The notes beneath the pieces were generated by a model that saw only the letters and a list, made by a program, of their open reading frames with translations, had not been told where the DNA came from and made no database searches. 64,000 nucleotides of DNA. Source: Pisolithus tinctorius. Its lineage: Eukaryota; Basidiomycota; Agaricomycetes; Boletales; Pisolithaceae. Where the stretch lies: positions 930,001 to 994,000 of the forward strand of contig JANFAH010000010.1 in the NCBI GenBank assembly GCA_024663395.1, written 5' to 3'. A program made the translations under genes and the position numbers. Within the stretch, counting starts at the first letter, position 1. Every line of letters begins with the position of its first letter. Shown here in pieces: positions 44,421 through 56,090 of the stretch.

Positions 44421-45500
44421 ACATAAGAGTCCATAGCTTCTCTTTCAAGTTTCTTGACCTTGTGTTCAAACAAGGTTTTAGGGGCCAACTGTTGGCATCT
44501 AGCCAGACATCTACCCATTTTGACCTTGCTGGATTTCCAATCTATCAGCAGGTTGTGCTGATGTAACCAGGTATGTCCCAGGATCATGGTACTACCTCCT
44601 AGATTCGTAATTTTGGCAAGAAGTTCCTCATGATGGTCAAGGTAGGAGACTCAAAGATGAGCTTGATGCATAATCCTTCCAGCAGAATTAGGCGAGCCAT
44701 TGACATTAAATATGTCAACTGCTTTTGGCAGTGCTATCTTTGGAATCTGGTCCCTTTCAACAAAGCTTCTATCTATAAATACTCCTGTAGCGCCACTATT
44801 GAGTAGTGCGTTCACCTTGAACGCCGAACCGGCATTTGTTCACAAAACCAAAGGGACCTCCACAGAATCTTTTAGGTTCAGTGTGCATCAGGTTTCAGAC
44901 TGTATGGAGGTCTTTGCACTACTACCCTCTAGACCTGGGAGATCAAAAGAAACATTTTTTTGTTTTTTATTGCAAGCAGAATTAAGCAGGCAAGGTTTTA
45001 CATCTGGCCCTGAGCCCTTTCAGGACTCCACTTCAGATGATGTAAAAGTAGAAGGAGAAACAGATTCTGAACCATTAAATAACTCCTGTGGTTCTTTGAT
45101 ATCAAGAAAAGTGAAGTGATTGAAAGAAACTACTGGTACACTATTTTTGGTTTTTATATTTTTGACTTTTGTATTTTCTTCTGTATTTTTAAGTCCATAA
45201 GTAGAACAAAATCCATAAAGAGAAGAAGGAGAAGAAGAAACAGGAACAAGTGTTGGCATATGAGGAGAGTCTGCAGGACCCAATTTCACTGCAGCTCTGA
45301 TTCCTTTAACTGGTTAATATGAGCAATGATTTGTTCGAAGCTCATCCCCTCCATTGCTTTTAGGCGGGGGTCGGGTCCAGTGTCAGCACTTACAGCCCTG
45401 ACAGGGTGTCCTTGTGGTTGTGCCTGTTTAGGGCACTCGCTTTGGTAATGGCCTTTGAGGCCACATCCAAAACATGTGATGTGGGACTTGTCCTTAGGGG
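44421..45500 (-). pseudogene. Gypsy 3 gag C-terminus and protease
   Basis: The CCHC zinc knuckle CFGCGLKGHYQSEC is readable near 45430-45475 and would bind element RNA. A Ser/Lys/Glu-rich linker follows (45289-45020). The retropepsin region has NALLNSGATGVFIDRSFV near 44790-44810; the catalytic DSGA Asp reads Asn (GAC to AAC), then TMILGHTWLHQHNLLIDW. Several frame changes separate these parts. With the RT active-site loss, this copy cannot have been made by its own intact proteins in its present form. Confidence 0.75.
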
Positions 45501-47101
45501 GTCCCTTCCCCTATCCTTGCCATGGAGTGGCACCTATATCCATGGGGGCACCAGCCCCAGGTTGCGTACCTGTGGCAGAGAAGCCATGAGGTTGATTTTG
45601 AGGCCAAACTCTCGAAGAGGAGGCCATCATGTACTGCTGGTTTTCAAAATTTCTGGCCACCAACCAGAGCTCCATTACATACTCCTTGTACATATCCTTA
45701 CTTTTCCCCAAGTGATGCATGAGGTGGAGCACCTCAGGGTTTATGGCCTGTTCTAGGCATAGGATGGCCAAGTTGTTGGAAGCACTGGCCATGAGCTTCC
45801 AACTATTGAACTCTGCCAAGCAGGTGTCCATTCAAGACTGTCCTTGCCTCACTTTCTGCATCTTCTTCCAGGCACAATCCCCATTATTCATGGGCTGGAA
45901 GCATGAGTTTAAGTTGGCCACCACCTCATCAATGGAAGGCCAATTTGCATTTGCCAAGTGGTAGTCCAACTTAGTGTGGGCATAGTTTCCAGCAATCAGA
46001 CTGGTCATCTGGGTCCAGAAAGCCATACAGTCCTGACTTGTATAGTGGTGGACTGCCGCTTTGCAGTAGGCTCTCATTTTGATTACCCACTCCTCATACA
46101 CAGCAAGCATTTTACAATTTTCTTTGCACAAACATGCGAAAAAAAATCCTTTTAAAAGATACTCTATTTTATCACATGCTCTCTGCTTGAACAAGTGGAA
46201 ATAATCTTATGTATTGAATGGCTTTTCTGACAGAAAACATGGCACAGTAGATTTCCAATGTTTTGCTGGTGAAAAACAGTTACTATGACCCACCACCAAA
46301 AACCAAAAAAAATCATCAAAAAAAATATTAGCACTGTTTTCTGCATGTTATGTAATTGATTAATCAAATGTTGTAACATGAAATAATTTAAACACACTAG
46401 TCATTAGAGAATGCGTGATGTTACATAGAACATCACAAGTAAATGATAAATGTTTTGTATGTGATAATACTAATAACCTTTAACCAAGTCTTTCAATGTT
46501 GACCCACAAAACATCAGATTATTGGCTCAATGTTTACTTCATAAACATGACATTTAAAACAATATTTGTTATGTGCAAAAACATGCTACTGAGATTCCAT
46601 ATTAACATGCTAAGTATTTTCAATCAAATCACACTGTTTTGTCTCCCAGAGAACATGATAAATAAAGAATGTATTAAAGTGTCCTGTTGTACCACAGAAC
46701 ATGATAAGTGGCATCTGTAACCATCAATGCTATCACTGCTTGTCCTTGCTCAACCACCCCATCACATGCTGTCACATGATCTTATCTCATGGAATAAACC
46801 TCAGTCAGTCATGATATGTGCCACCTGACTTTTTATACTTGAGTATTCTGTGTCCTTTGTTGTTTTTTCTTGCAACAACACATTGATGACACACATTATA
46901 ATGTTCTGTGGTAGAACAGGATAGTCCAAAATCCATGGTTGCCCTGACTGACTGGAGAAAGAGTAGCCTCTGATAGCACCCCCACCACTCATGAATGTCC
47001 CCAGTCCACTTTTGAAAGTGAAAGAGCACAAGGCAGTTCATGCAAGAAATGGGGAGTTCAGCACTGTATTTGCAGTAGGCAGCAGTCTGACAATAACTGT
47101 A

Positions 47102-47220
47102 CAGCTCAGAACCTTCACAACACCTCTACATATAACATGCTTACTTCACAGTTTATAATGCTCCATGGTGGAACAGGATATTGATATTTTATTACACTAT
47201 TTATTTATCATGTTCTGTGG
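47102..47220. repeat. Direct repeat inside the DNA transposon (first copy)
   Basis: CAGCTCAGAACCTTCACAAC to TTTATCATGTT, repeated at about 48624-48723 with small indels. Confidence 0.6.
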
Positions 47221-47518
47221 TACAGTTGTGGACAGACAAACACAATGATTTTGATTCTGGATTCCCATGACTTTTTGGGGGCAAACTAACACTTGATTCA
47301 GATGCTACAGGTGAAAATACATCAAAAAACAGTGGTCCAAAGTTTTTCCCATGACTTTTTAGGGTGGCCAAAATTTTGGTTAGATTGAATGTGGTACTTA
47401 GGGTGTGGTAACATGTTATTAACCCTATATAAGGTAGGATTAATGTCATGGCTTTCTGTGAGAGCTGATGGACATCAGGACCCTTCTTGTATTCCTTGGG
47501 GCATCTGAGTGACTGCTT

Positions 47519-47890
47519 TCATTGGGCAGCACACTTTGCTTCTCTCAGAGGTAACCAAGTCTCACCAAGAGGGTCATCACCAGCACTAATGGCAAGGTTG
47601 ACCAACTGAGCACAGAGATCAGCCTCACCAACACCCATGACTTGGAATGTGGCATCATCATGTTCAAGCTCATCCTCTGACTCACTCTCACTGGCTGTAA
47701 ACTTCAAACTGTCAAGTACATTGGTGCATTTCCACTCCAGTTCTTCATCTTCTGCCTCAGGGCTGGGAGCATGAGATTGTGTCCTCATGCATTTGCTTGT
47801 GTGCTGATCCTTGTCAGATTTGGGTGTATCAGGGAATGATACATTGCCTGTTTCAACAACAGCTGAGCTCTGGTTATGCAGACCAGCCAT
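47519..47890 (-). CDS. Hypothetical acidic protein of the DNA transposon
   Basis: A 123-codon frame starting MAGLHNQSSAVVETGN, with a Glu/Asp-rich central part (SESESEDELEHDDA) and DPLGETWLPLREAKCAAQ. A continuation in another frame may exist at 47449-47201 (LITCYHTLSTTFNLTKI). It is the only sizeable frame in the element's middle. No family recognised; it may be a captured fragment or a decayed element protein. Confidence 0.35.
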   Translation of the reverse strand: MAGLHNQSSAVVETGNVSFPDTPKSDKDQHTSKCMRTQSHAPSPEAEDEELEWKCTNVLDSLKFTASESESEDELEHDDATFQVMGVGEADLCAQLVNLAISAGDDPLGETWLPLREAKCAAQ

Positions 47891-48623
47891 GTTGCATGTT
47901 ACAGTGGGTTTTCAAGGGCATTCCTGTGTCTAAGATCAGCAATTCACATGACCACAAACCTCAGACTTGCTCAATTTTTTCTGCTCCTCACTAGTGTGAC
48001 AGCTGTACCCTGACATTGCAATCATACTGTACTAGGCTAATGCTACTTATTCCGCTTTTTCCAGGATTTTTACAAATTCTTTTTGGGGCTGGCCACATTT
48101 TTGGGTCAAATTTTCAAAAACTTAGTATAACAAAAATTGGCTCATGCAGATTGCATTGTTATGTCCTAAATATGCCTAGTATACATTTGTAACACCCCTG
48201 GAATGTTGTGCCATATTGGAATAATTCAATGTGTAAAATTGTCATGTTTGTCTGTCCACAACTGTCAAACAGGATATTTTGTGCATGACAGACCCACCAT
48301 GGTCCTCATTGGAAGAACTGGATGAGTCATTTTATCAATGATACATTGTACTGTTTTATGTGTTTCATCTTTTATTTTAGGATATAATTGTGGAATCTGT
48401 AGATAGACCTCAGTATGCTGACAAGCTACTGAGGGACTAAGTGCACAGCAGAGCAGAGCAGCAAGAGGCCTGATGATGCAGCTAGGGCAGAGATGCTGAA
48501 AGATTGGAAAAACAAGTCAAGCACACTGGAAGGGAGTGGTCAGCTTGTCACCTATGAAACAATGTCAAAGAGAGACAAACTTGGATCTGTGCACAAGGCA
48601 GTCATGCCCACAAATGAACCTAA

Positions 48624-48735
48624 ACAGCTCAGAACCTTCACAACACCTCTACATATAACATGCCTAATTCACAGTTATTCTGTGGTAGAACAGGATATTT
48701 TAATACATTATTTATTTATCATGTTTTCTGGGAGA
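48624..48735. repeat. Direct repeat inside the DNA transposon (second copy)
   Basis: Partner of 47102-47220; same CAGCTCAGAACCTTCACAAC start. Confidence 0.6.
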
Positions 48736-49455
48736 TAAGATACTGTAATTTGACCTAGAACATTTGGCATGCTCTGAGTACCATGTTCTTGTACATAAAA
48801 ATTGTAGTTTAGCATGTCATGTTTTTAGAGAAAACATTGAACTGCTGTTCTGTTTTTTTTTTCAGGTGAACATTGAAAGACTTGGCCAAGTGTTTTTATT
48901 ATTATCACATACAAAAGATATATCATTTACTTTTGATGTTCTATGTAACATTACATGTTCTTCAATGATCAGTGTGTTTAAATTATTTTGTGGTAAAGTA
49001 TTTGATTAATGTATTGCATAACATGTAGAAAACAGTACTAATAATTTTTTGATGATTGTTTTTGGTTTTTGGTGGTGGGTCATGGTAATTGTTTTTCACC
49101 AATAAAACATTGGAAATCCACTGTGTCATGTTTTCTGTCAGAAACACCTTTCAAAATTCAACATTATTGCCAGTTGTTTCAGCAGAGAACATGAGATAAA
49201 ACAAAGTATCTTTTCAAAGATTTTTTTCCCCTATGTTTGTATAAAGAAAATTGTAAAGTGCTTGCTGTGATATTTGGCCACAGAACTGTCGAAAGTTCCA
49301 GGCTCGGCAACACCCCTCTTTGTGGGGTCAAAGTTTGTTGTTTGTGCTGCAGCTGGCACCAGCATGTACTGTTGCATGGCCTGAGCCATTGCCACTGCCA
49401 TGGCTTGCACCATTGCATAATCAATAGTGGGCAGCTGTGGCTGATTGGGGTCCAT

Positions 49456-50221
49456 TTCGACTGGTTAGTGGGACCAGTTTACATAGGGGGTGGTGGATGG
49501 AATGTCTGTTCCAAAGATTGTAGGGTTGGTTAAAGATGAACCTGAGTTTGTTTGGGTCAGGGGAGGGTGAAGGTGGGGGGTAAATGAGTTCTGGAGTTAC
49601 CTCTCAGAAGAGCTTGAGAGGCAGTAAGGGGAGCGGGGTAAGCAGAGAAAGCAAGTGTGAGAGGCATGGGGTGGAAAGTTCTCTTTTATAGGGGAGAAAC
49701 CTCAGAGGGAGACAGAGCTCAACCTCTTCCTTCTTGATGGTGGGAATGGTGGTAACTAAAAGTAACATAGGTGTACTACTTGCTGATGGTGTTCAAAACC
49801 ACTAAACATGTAGCCTGTTTGCTGTTCCATGCCTGATCAATCTCCTAGAGATAGGGAGAGACCAGCCTGGCACACTATGTGAACTATGGTGGGTGTAAGA
49901 ATGTCGACTATGGGTCTACCTCCACTGCCATGCAGGAACTACAACTATATATGGCTCAGCCACTCTGGACCTTGCAGGCCCTCTTGATCAAGTGTCGCCC
50001 TGCATTCACCGAGCTTGACCTTGGGATGGTGTATATACGTAACATAAAATTCCCTAAGACATTTGCCCAACTGGCTCCATTGCTTGGGCACTCTCAGTCA
50101 CACTGATGGAGGCAAAAAAGAAAAGCTATGGGGCAAACCTGCCCACTATGACTGTCGTACTGCTGTTAACCCTCGGCACTGGGTATGAAGTGGTAGGGGA
50201 GAAGTAGAAATCTAGTTCAAG
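49456..50221 (-). other. Gypsy 3 leader between 5' LTR and gag
   Basis: About 770 bp without a convincing frame. The sequence next to the LTR on the minus strand is CTTGAACTAGATTTCTAC; it does not start with TGG, so the priming mechanism cannot be read off. Long untranslated leaders are usual in this group. Confidence 0.45.
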
Positions 50222-50620
50222 TGAAGCAATCAAAGATGAGAGTCTTCTCAGCTAGCACTTCAAACCAGAGAGAGTTGGGAGTAGAACCCATTGATTGAGG
50301 ACAAGCTCAAAACAAACTAGATTAGAGAAACTGGCTATGACAAACAATGGGACTTATATACTGCCCTAATGTTTGTATGTACTGCTGCGAGAGAATGTTC
50401 TAGAAAGAAGTAAACAAAAGAGAGAACTATGCTATTGGTCGAATGTGAACATGTGTTAGCAACAAGGCACAGCCTTACTAAGTATCATGTAAGCATGAAA
50501 GAGTAAGCAAAAGGAAAAGTCCAAGATGACTAAGCATCCCTAAAGCATAACCCTAACCAGAGGGTGGATATATATAGGTAAGTAGGAAATGCAGAAGCGA
50601 AAAGTCTACCAGTCATTACA
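50222..50620 (-). mobile_element. 5' LTR of gypsy 3
   Basis: 399 bp, partner of 40988-41386. Confidence 0.9.
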
Positions 50621-51948
50621 GACCCCTCGCTTTTGGCCATCCTCATTTGTGGTCAGTGAGACTTGCTTTGCCATTGATGAGGGCACAAATTATCTGAAGT
50701 GGAGATCAGCCATCATATCATGTGCAAGATAACCACACACATACAAGGGTGATAGCTGGACTCATGAGAAACTTGCTAGCAACCATGTTGTCATGCTTTT
50801 TGAAAAGAATTGGAGCAAGATGCATGTATTCACCAACACCATCTTTCTTCAGTAGAATCTGAAACTTGGGATCTTCCTTCCTTCCTGAAGGATGGCCAGA
50901 AAGGTGGGTGGGGTCAAGCCCATATGGCACAAAAACAATGCCAGCACAGTCTTTAATAGCCCTCAGGATGTTGGACCATTCTTGACTGAGAGCACTCGTA
51001 AACCAAGATCATCAATTGAGCTGAATGCTAGTCAAAGCATGAAAGCACTTATGATAGATCCAAACTGCTTATAGGTCTCCATGTGCTTATGGAGAGAGCT
51101 GGGGACTACACTGTAGAGTTCTGCTAATGCACCATCAAGTTTGGCCTTGGGTGACATCCAGCAAGTTGGGCTGTGCAGATCAACATCTGGCTTTGGCATT
51201 GGCAGAAAAAGGCCATCCAGGACCCAGAAATTGTAAAGAAGGGCATACTTCTTCACTTCCTTAGAGATACTGGCATCACTACTCAGGCTTTCTGAAGTCT
51301 TGTTCAGAATACAATTGTGCTTGCAAGTGGAAAGAGTTGAAGACAGACTATGGAGCTCCTTCTGTACACTGCATAGCTCAACATGTGTCTCAGTGTAAGC
51401 TTTCTGAGCAATCACAAGGGCCTAATAAGAAATGGAGTGAAGCAGTGTCAGTCATGAGTGAAGAAAGAACCAAGTCGATGCTCACCTTTTGCAGCTCATG
51501 GACTTCAGCAGTTGGCCCTGGATCATGTAAAACCCTTCGCATCTGTTCAAAGTCACTGGCTTCAGAGCTGTCAGTCTCCAAGGAATCATTGTCAGAATCA
51601 TTGTCTTCTCTATCAATATTAATCTCCTCATTCAAGAAGAAATCATCATCACTCAGCTGGGGCATGGGGGATGTGTTTGCACAGCAGATGGAAGAGAATG
51701 ACAATAAAAGGCACTGGAGTGTTGTGAATACACACATAAATTAGTGCAAGCAGTACTTGAACATTCGACATGTCCTATGAGATAACCATTAATGCTATGG
51801 GGAAGGGAAACACTTAGCTTTATATCAGATAACTGCACAACAACAATGCCATTGTATCAGTACATCATAAAGTATGTGTTTACATGCAGTAAAGGCTCGG
51901 AGTGAATAGGAAGTGGAATTGAGTCTGTAATATCCTCGCATTCAGCAA

Positions 51949-54900
51949 CTATTTTCGAGATTTCATGCAAAGAAACATATCTCCATCAATATGATTGATG
52001 ACAAAAAACTCACCAGGGCATGAAGGGTCAGGAGCTACCACTGCACCACAAAGAATGGGTTGAATGGGAATGAATATGGGGTTGTTGCAAGGAGCAGCCT
52101 TGATGTGGATAAGCTGGAGATCAATGTCAATTCAACAGGTGCCACCAACTTTGGCCATCAGCAGCTGTACAAATGTGAGACTAATAGAGCCAACACCTGG
52201 GACATTGCAGGTGAAGATAGAAATGAGGTGGACAAACACAGTTTCTGTCTCTGTGGGTTGAATGAGAGCACAATCATACCGAGGCTGCCCATAGAATGAT
52301 GGATTGCATCGCAGATGGTCAGTAACAACTTTCCAATCAACAGATGACTCGTAGTTCACCTTGAGGTATCTGTATTCTGTTATCTACAAGCCAGGCATTA
52401 GTTTAAAGAAGTTCATAAGAAGGTCACTTGCCTCAAAGTGCGTGGGGATAGCAATCCACTTATCAACTTGATAGCCATATTGAGGGAGGCACTGGTTACA
52501 AAAGCCTGACAGTTTCTTGTGAAAACCAACAAAGGCAGTGTCAGAGACACTGCAACTGGCCTCAATGTCCTATACAGTAGATGGTTTGGAAGAGGAACTG
52601 AGATAGACATGATCAAATGCTGTGAACAATCCAGATTGATCATTGTTCCATTCACCCTTGGTGCCTGCAGGTTTGCCTTGCATTTGGGTCCAGTTTTTGT
52701 AGTTATTGACACACATTCCGAGCAGCTTGGCAGCAAGCTTATGTTCATCCACATGTAGGATCTGCAGAATATAAAACAGAGTTGCAACATTGAATGAACA
52801 AGTGAAATGAATAATGATACCTGATCAGTGAAGTCCCTGCCATTTGATCGATGCTCATATGCCTCCTTGATAGGGCCATGCATACTCTCATTTGGGCACA
52901 TGCTGTAGTTCCTGGTGGCACCCTTCATCTGGATATCATGCACTACATGTTTCCAAAGGTGCACCTTTGGAAAGTCCCAGTCCACCCACAGCCCTTCTAA
53001 CCCAGATTCATTTACACATTCAATGTACACCTAGGAATGAAGTTAGTGTAGGCCGATGTGCAATCTGGAGCCAATGGAAGAAAGTCGGCATACCTTCAAT
53101 TTGTTGCTGAATTTCAGCAACTCTGCATCTATCATTTCTATTGTTCATTCAGTATGCATGTCCAAACCTATCAAACTATCCAGCTGGAGGTAACTTGCAA
53201 GGACATGGAGAAGACAATAGCCTTCGGGTGTGGCTGTCCTGGTAAAAACATTCAGCAATGCATAGAACATCACCTGTAGCATAGAATAGTAAGCACATGG
53301 AATGCAAACAAAAGCAGACTTACTTTTGCCAGATCACACATCTTGTTTCCATCTGAAAATGTTACATTGATGACATTCTTGAAGTGAAAGAGGAGCCACC
53401 ATTGGGGGAAGTTGGAAACACTACAGAAAGCCCAAAAAGTGATGGCACAAAGTATCAGAAGGAAGACTCACTAGTTCTCAACATTGGTTTCAGCATTGCG
53501 CCCAAGGACATTCAGAATTCTCAAGATGTCCCATAGTATGTGCTTTCCCCATAGACCTCCATGTAGAAAATGTAGGCAGTCAAAGCTGAGTGCGCCATAA
53601 AGGTCAGAATTGCAGATGAGCCAGAAAACATTCTGTCATTTAAATTGATGTAGGTACAATGCTGGAATAAGGACAAGAATCACAAACTTACATCGACAGG
53701 CCACAACCCAAGTGCCTTAAGCACGTTTTCACTCTCAGTGCAGCTGTGTCTGTAAATGTGCACAGCACACTGTGCCTTGTCCATGGAATGAAGTGGATAT
53801 GTTTTGGAAATATTGTGAAGCTCCTCTAATGGAATGAGACACACTGGGCATGGGCATTTGCTGGTGCAGCCATGGATAAGCAACATCATACACCTGCATT
53901 GTGTTTGGGTCTTGAGTGAGGGCCAGGATAAATGAAAGCTTACTGTTCCTCATAATCCACAGACAATATCAATATGACAGGAAACAACCAATGGGTTACT
54001 TGGTCATGGCATGACATGTGGATATACCCAGTTTTTGAGTGCTGCATAATGTCACTGAGAAGTCTAGAAAATGACTTGTGCCAAACAACATGCTTGAGAG
54101 TTGTGTATCCTAATTTGCCCTCTTCTTCAGTGTCCACAGGGACCTGCATGCAAAGGAAATATCTGTTTATAAAAGGTGTGAACTTCAGGGCACTGGGATG
54201 ACATATGACTGGTAACCATCCAATGGCACAGCCTCCCCCAATTGCATGGCTATTCTGTATCTCTACCAGGAGGTTCACACAATGGACCACAACAGGATAG
54301 CCCTTTGCAGTGCCAAACAATGATAATTTGGTTTTGTCAGCATAAATAATGAAGGCAAATGGTACAGCATTCAGAACTTCTGGCAAGGAGGACTAGTAGT
54401 TACATCAAATTACTGCTACCTAACAAGTTGACAACAAGTACACACTTGAATGTCCCACCAGCTGTCACCTGTCCAGGGCTCATCATAGAAGCATTCAAAT
54501 CCATGTCCATCATGCTTGAACAAGCATTGTGCATCCCAAACGAAGTGTGGAGCCAAAATGTCAAGTGCCCATTCCCAGATGGGTTGTGTATGTACCTTGT
54601 ATGTCCACACTTCCTTCTTATATGCTGCAATGACTGTATGTTTGGAGAACTGTAAGTATGATGGAGTGGTTACAGCAAAGTTAGTAAACTGAACATGGTA
54701 CTAATGTACTGGTGTGAGCTCTGCCACTGCAGCATCACAGGCTTTGCGAAACTCAATGTCATTCTTGAGAGTCACCCAAGCGGCCCCTTTTGCAACATGG
54801 CCAATGAGATCTAACAAAGCATCAACTTGCTTCTGATTTAGGCTTGCTTCCAGGGCAATCTCCATAAACTCAAAGTCACCAACACCACAGAACAGTCAGT

Positions 54901-55695
54901 AGGGAGTGTCATCCATTGGAGGAACAAATGTCATCAAGCACCTTCAGAACTCGTCAAAACTTTGACAAAGTGGAGGCCAGTTGCTGCATGGGTGAAACTC
55001 AGTTTTGATTTCTATTATTTGCTGTGATAGCCAGGGGTGTGATGGCTGGGATTGAGAAGTAGTTGACAATCTTGTGCCCATCATAGCATCCGAAAGCACA
55101 AAAGAGGTGTACTTGTAATGATCAAATAGAAAAAACTAAATTGAGGACTGCACCTGGACTTCTGAGAGGTTCATTCCCATGTGCACTGGCAGGGTATTTG
55201 TGTTCCACAAACTCGCACAGTGGGGCATCAACAATGGGATTTCCTAAGCCAGTTGTGTATTTGGTGGAAGAAGGGGAAGGGAAGCCTTACTTTCATCACC
55301 AAATGAGTATATAGATGGGCCAGCCTCATTGCCATTGGGAACAGCAATGAAACTGGAAGGGGAATGTAACATGTCAGGTTCCACATTTTCAGCAGGTGGA
55401 CCCTGAGCATTATGCATCTTCCTCATTGCATGGCATTGTGCTGACTCGGGCATGGCTGTTGGGAAGTGGTACTTAGGACAGGTGATGTAGAACAATGTTC
55501 ACCTTTTTCAAACTGCTCCAAAACTTGGCCATATCATTTGTGTTCTTGCTCAGCTTCAGTTTGTTTCTTGCAGCTCACTTCATGCCTCTTGAAGCCATGT
55601 GGCTTGAATGTCTTGTTGCAATATTTGCATATCCAACCTGCTAGAGTCTTTTCAGAATATTTGTACTCTGAGTGGGCCCTTCGAGATGGCCCCAT
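51949..55695 (-). pseudogene. Plavaka-type transposase, copy 2
   Basis: Start 55695 (MGPSRRAHSEYKYSEKTLAG), then a C2H2-like finger CKYCNKTFKPHGFKRHEVSC. Downstream in order: QVDALLDLIGHVAKGA near 54800, PIWEWALDILAPHFVWDAQ and FYDEPWTGDSWWDIQ near 54500, IIYADKTKLSLFGTAKGYPV at 54320, EEGKLGYTTLKHVVWHKSF at 54100, CPCPVCLIPLEELHNISK at 53830, DWDFPKVHLWKHVVHDIQ at 52960, DHLRCNPSFYGQPRYDCAL at 52290, and the end FVINHIDGDMFLCMKSRK with TAG at 51949. Short GT-AG introns of about 50-60 bp separate blocks. Frames break several times, but less than in copy 1. No terminal inverted repeat was found. Confidence 0.82.
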
Positions 55696-56090
55696 GGTAG
55701 CAGTAGTCTGTCAATTATGTCAGGTTAATAGTGAGTAATAGTGGGAAGTTAGTGGGTCCTGCAATGGATTGAAGTGATACACACCTTGAAGGGCAAGGAC
55801 AGCAGTGTGTGATGGTGAAGGGATAACAATCAGCTTGGAATGCTGCTTCACTTACATATATTATAGATGTGGAGTCATTAGGACTATCCTTACAATACCT
55901 TCTGATTATCAAAGATTATCGCAATGTCATGTGGCTTATTGAAATGATAGGTAAGGTACAGTTATTCTATTAGATTCCATCAGAATGGTATTGTAATGTA
56001 CATTATAATGCGATGACATGTCATTCAAGGTTGCCAGCATCATAATGGTACTGAACAAATTTGTGACATACTCTGTCTCCTTGTAATCAA
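55696..56090. other. Upstream flank of Plavaka 2
   Basis: AT-rich with repeated ATTATCA and TAATAGTG motifs. It would hold the Plavaka promoter and left end, but no inverted repeat partner was located. Confidence 0.35.

Larger units (their letters stand above)
46099..49269. mobile_element. DNA transposon with about 400-bp inverted arms, inside gypsy 3 gag
   Basis: 3171 bp. The ends CACAGCAAGCATTTTACAAT and its complement continue as imperfect inverted repeats to about 46503 and from about 48866. 3-bp duplication ATA at 46096-46098 and 49270-49272. CACAG ends and a 3-bp target resemble the CACTA/EnSpm group, but no matching transposase is visible, so the superfamily is open. Many ACATGATAA/TTCTGTGGTA motifs recur inside. 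Confidence 0.75.
45511..49455 (-). pseudogene. Gypsy 3 gag, split by a DNA transposon
   Basis: ATG 49455: MDPNQPQLPTIDYAMVQAMA, a Met/Ala/Gln-rich helix, then KRGVAEPGTFDSSVAK. The frame is cut at 49270 and resumes at 46098 with YEEWVIKMRAYCKAAV, MAFWTQMTSLIAGNYA and FQPMNNGDCAWKKMQ, then after a TGA (CGA likely) LAEFNSWKLMASASN to QPHGFSATGTQP at 45511. This is a typical Ty3/gypsy capsid. Deleting 46099-49269 and one ATA gives Val-Ala-Lys-Tyr-Glu-Glu-Trp. Confidence 0.8.
40988..50620 (-). mobile_element. Complete Ty3/gypsy chromodomain retrotransposon (gypsy 3), 9.6 kb
   Basis: Two 399-bp LTRs (40988-41386 and 50222-50620, TGTAATGACC...GATTGCTTCA on the minus strand), flanked by GACCC at 40983-40987 and 50621-50625. 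Order on the minus strand: LTR, gag, protease, RT, RNase H, integrase, chromodomain, polypurine tract, LTR. Gag is split by a 3.2-kb DNA transposon; without it the element would be about 6.5 kb, a usual size. The LTRs differ almost only at CA/TG sites. Confidence 0.92.
40367..51665 (-). pseudogene. DUF6698-like fungal protein, copy 2, split by a gypsy element
   Basis: 5' part: ATG 51665 (MPQLSDDDFFLNEE), an acidic segment, HDPGPTAEVHELQK, intron at about 51422-51486, ALVIAQKAYTETHVEL, KYALLYNFW, YKQFGSIISA, then the 50930-50718 frame with LLKKDGVGEY and SKFLMSPAI. 3' part: after the gypsy element, ISGAATLI, HFLVSPDLELSS, FYVEKLLKKSNWALHIFDHV, NHEVFGKDSQLKNMS and a Ser-rich tail ending at 40367. 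Gene order and introns match copy 1 at 126-2552. The insertion 40988-50620 with TSD GACCC cuts it between LTTNEDGQKRG and the ISGAA block. It starts only 284 bp below the 3' end of Plavaka 2, on the same strand. Confidence 0.7.
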
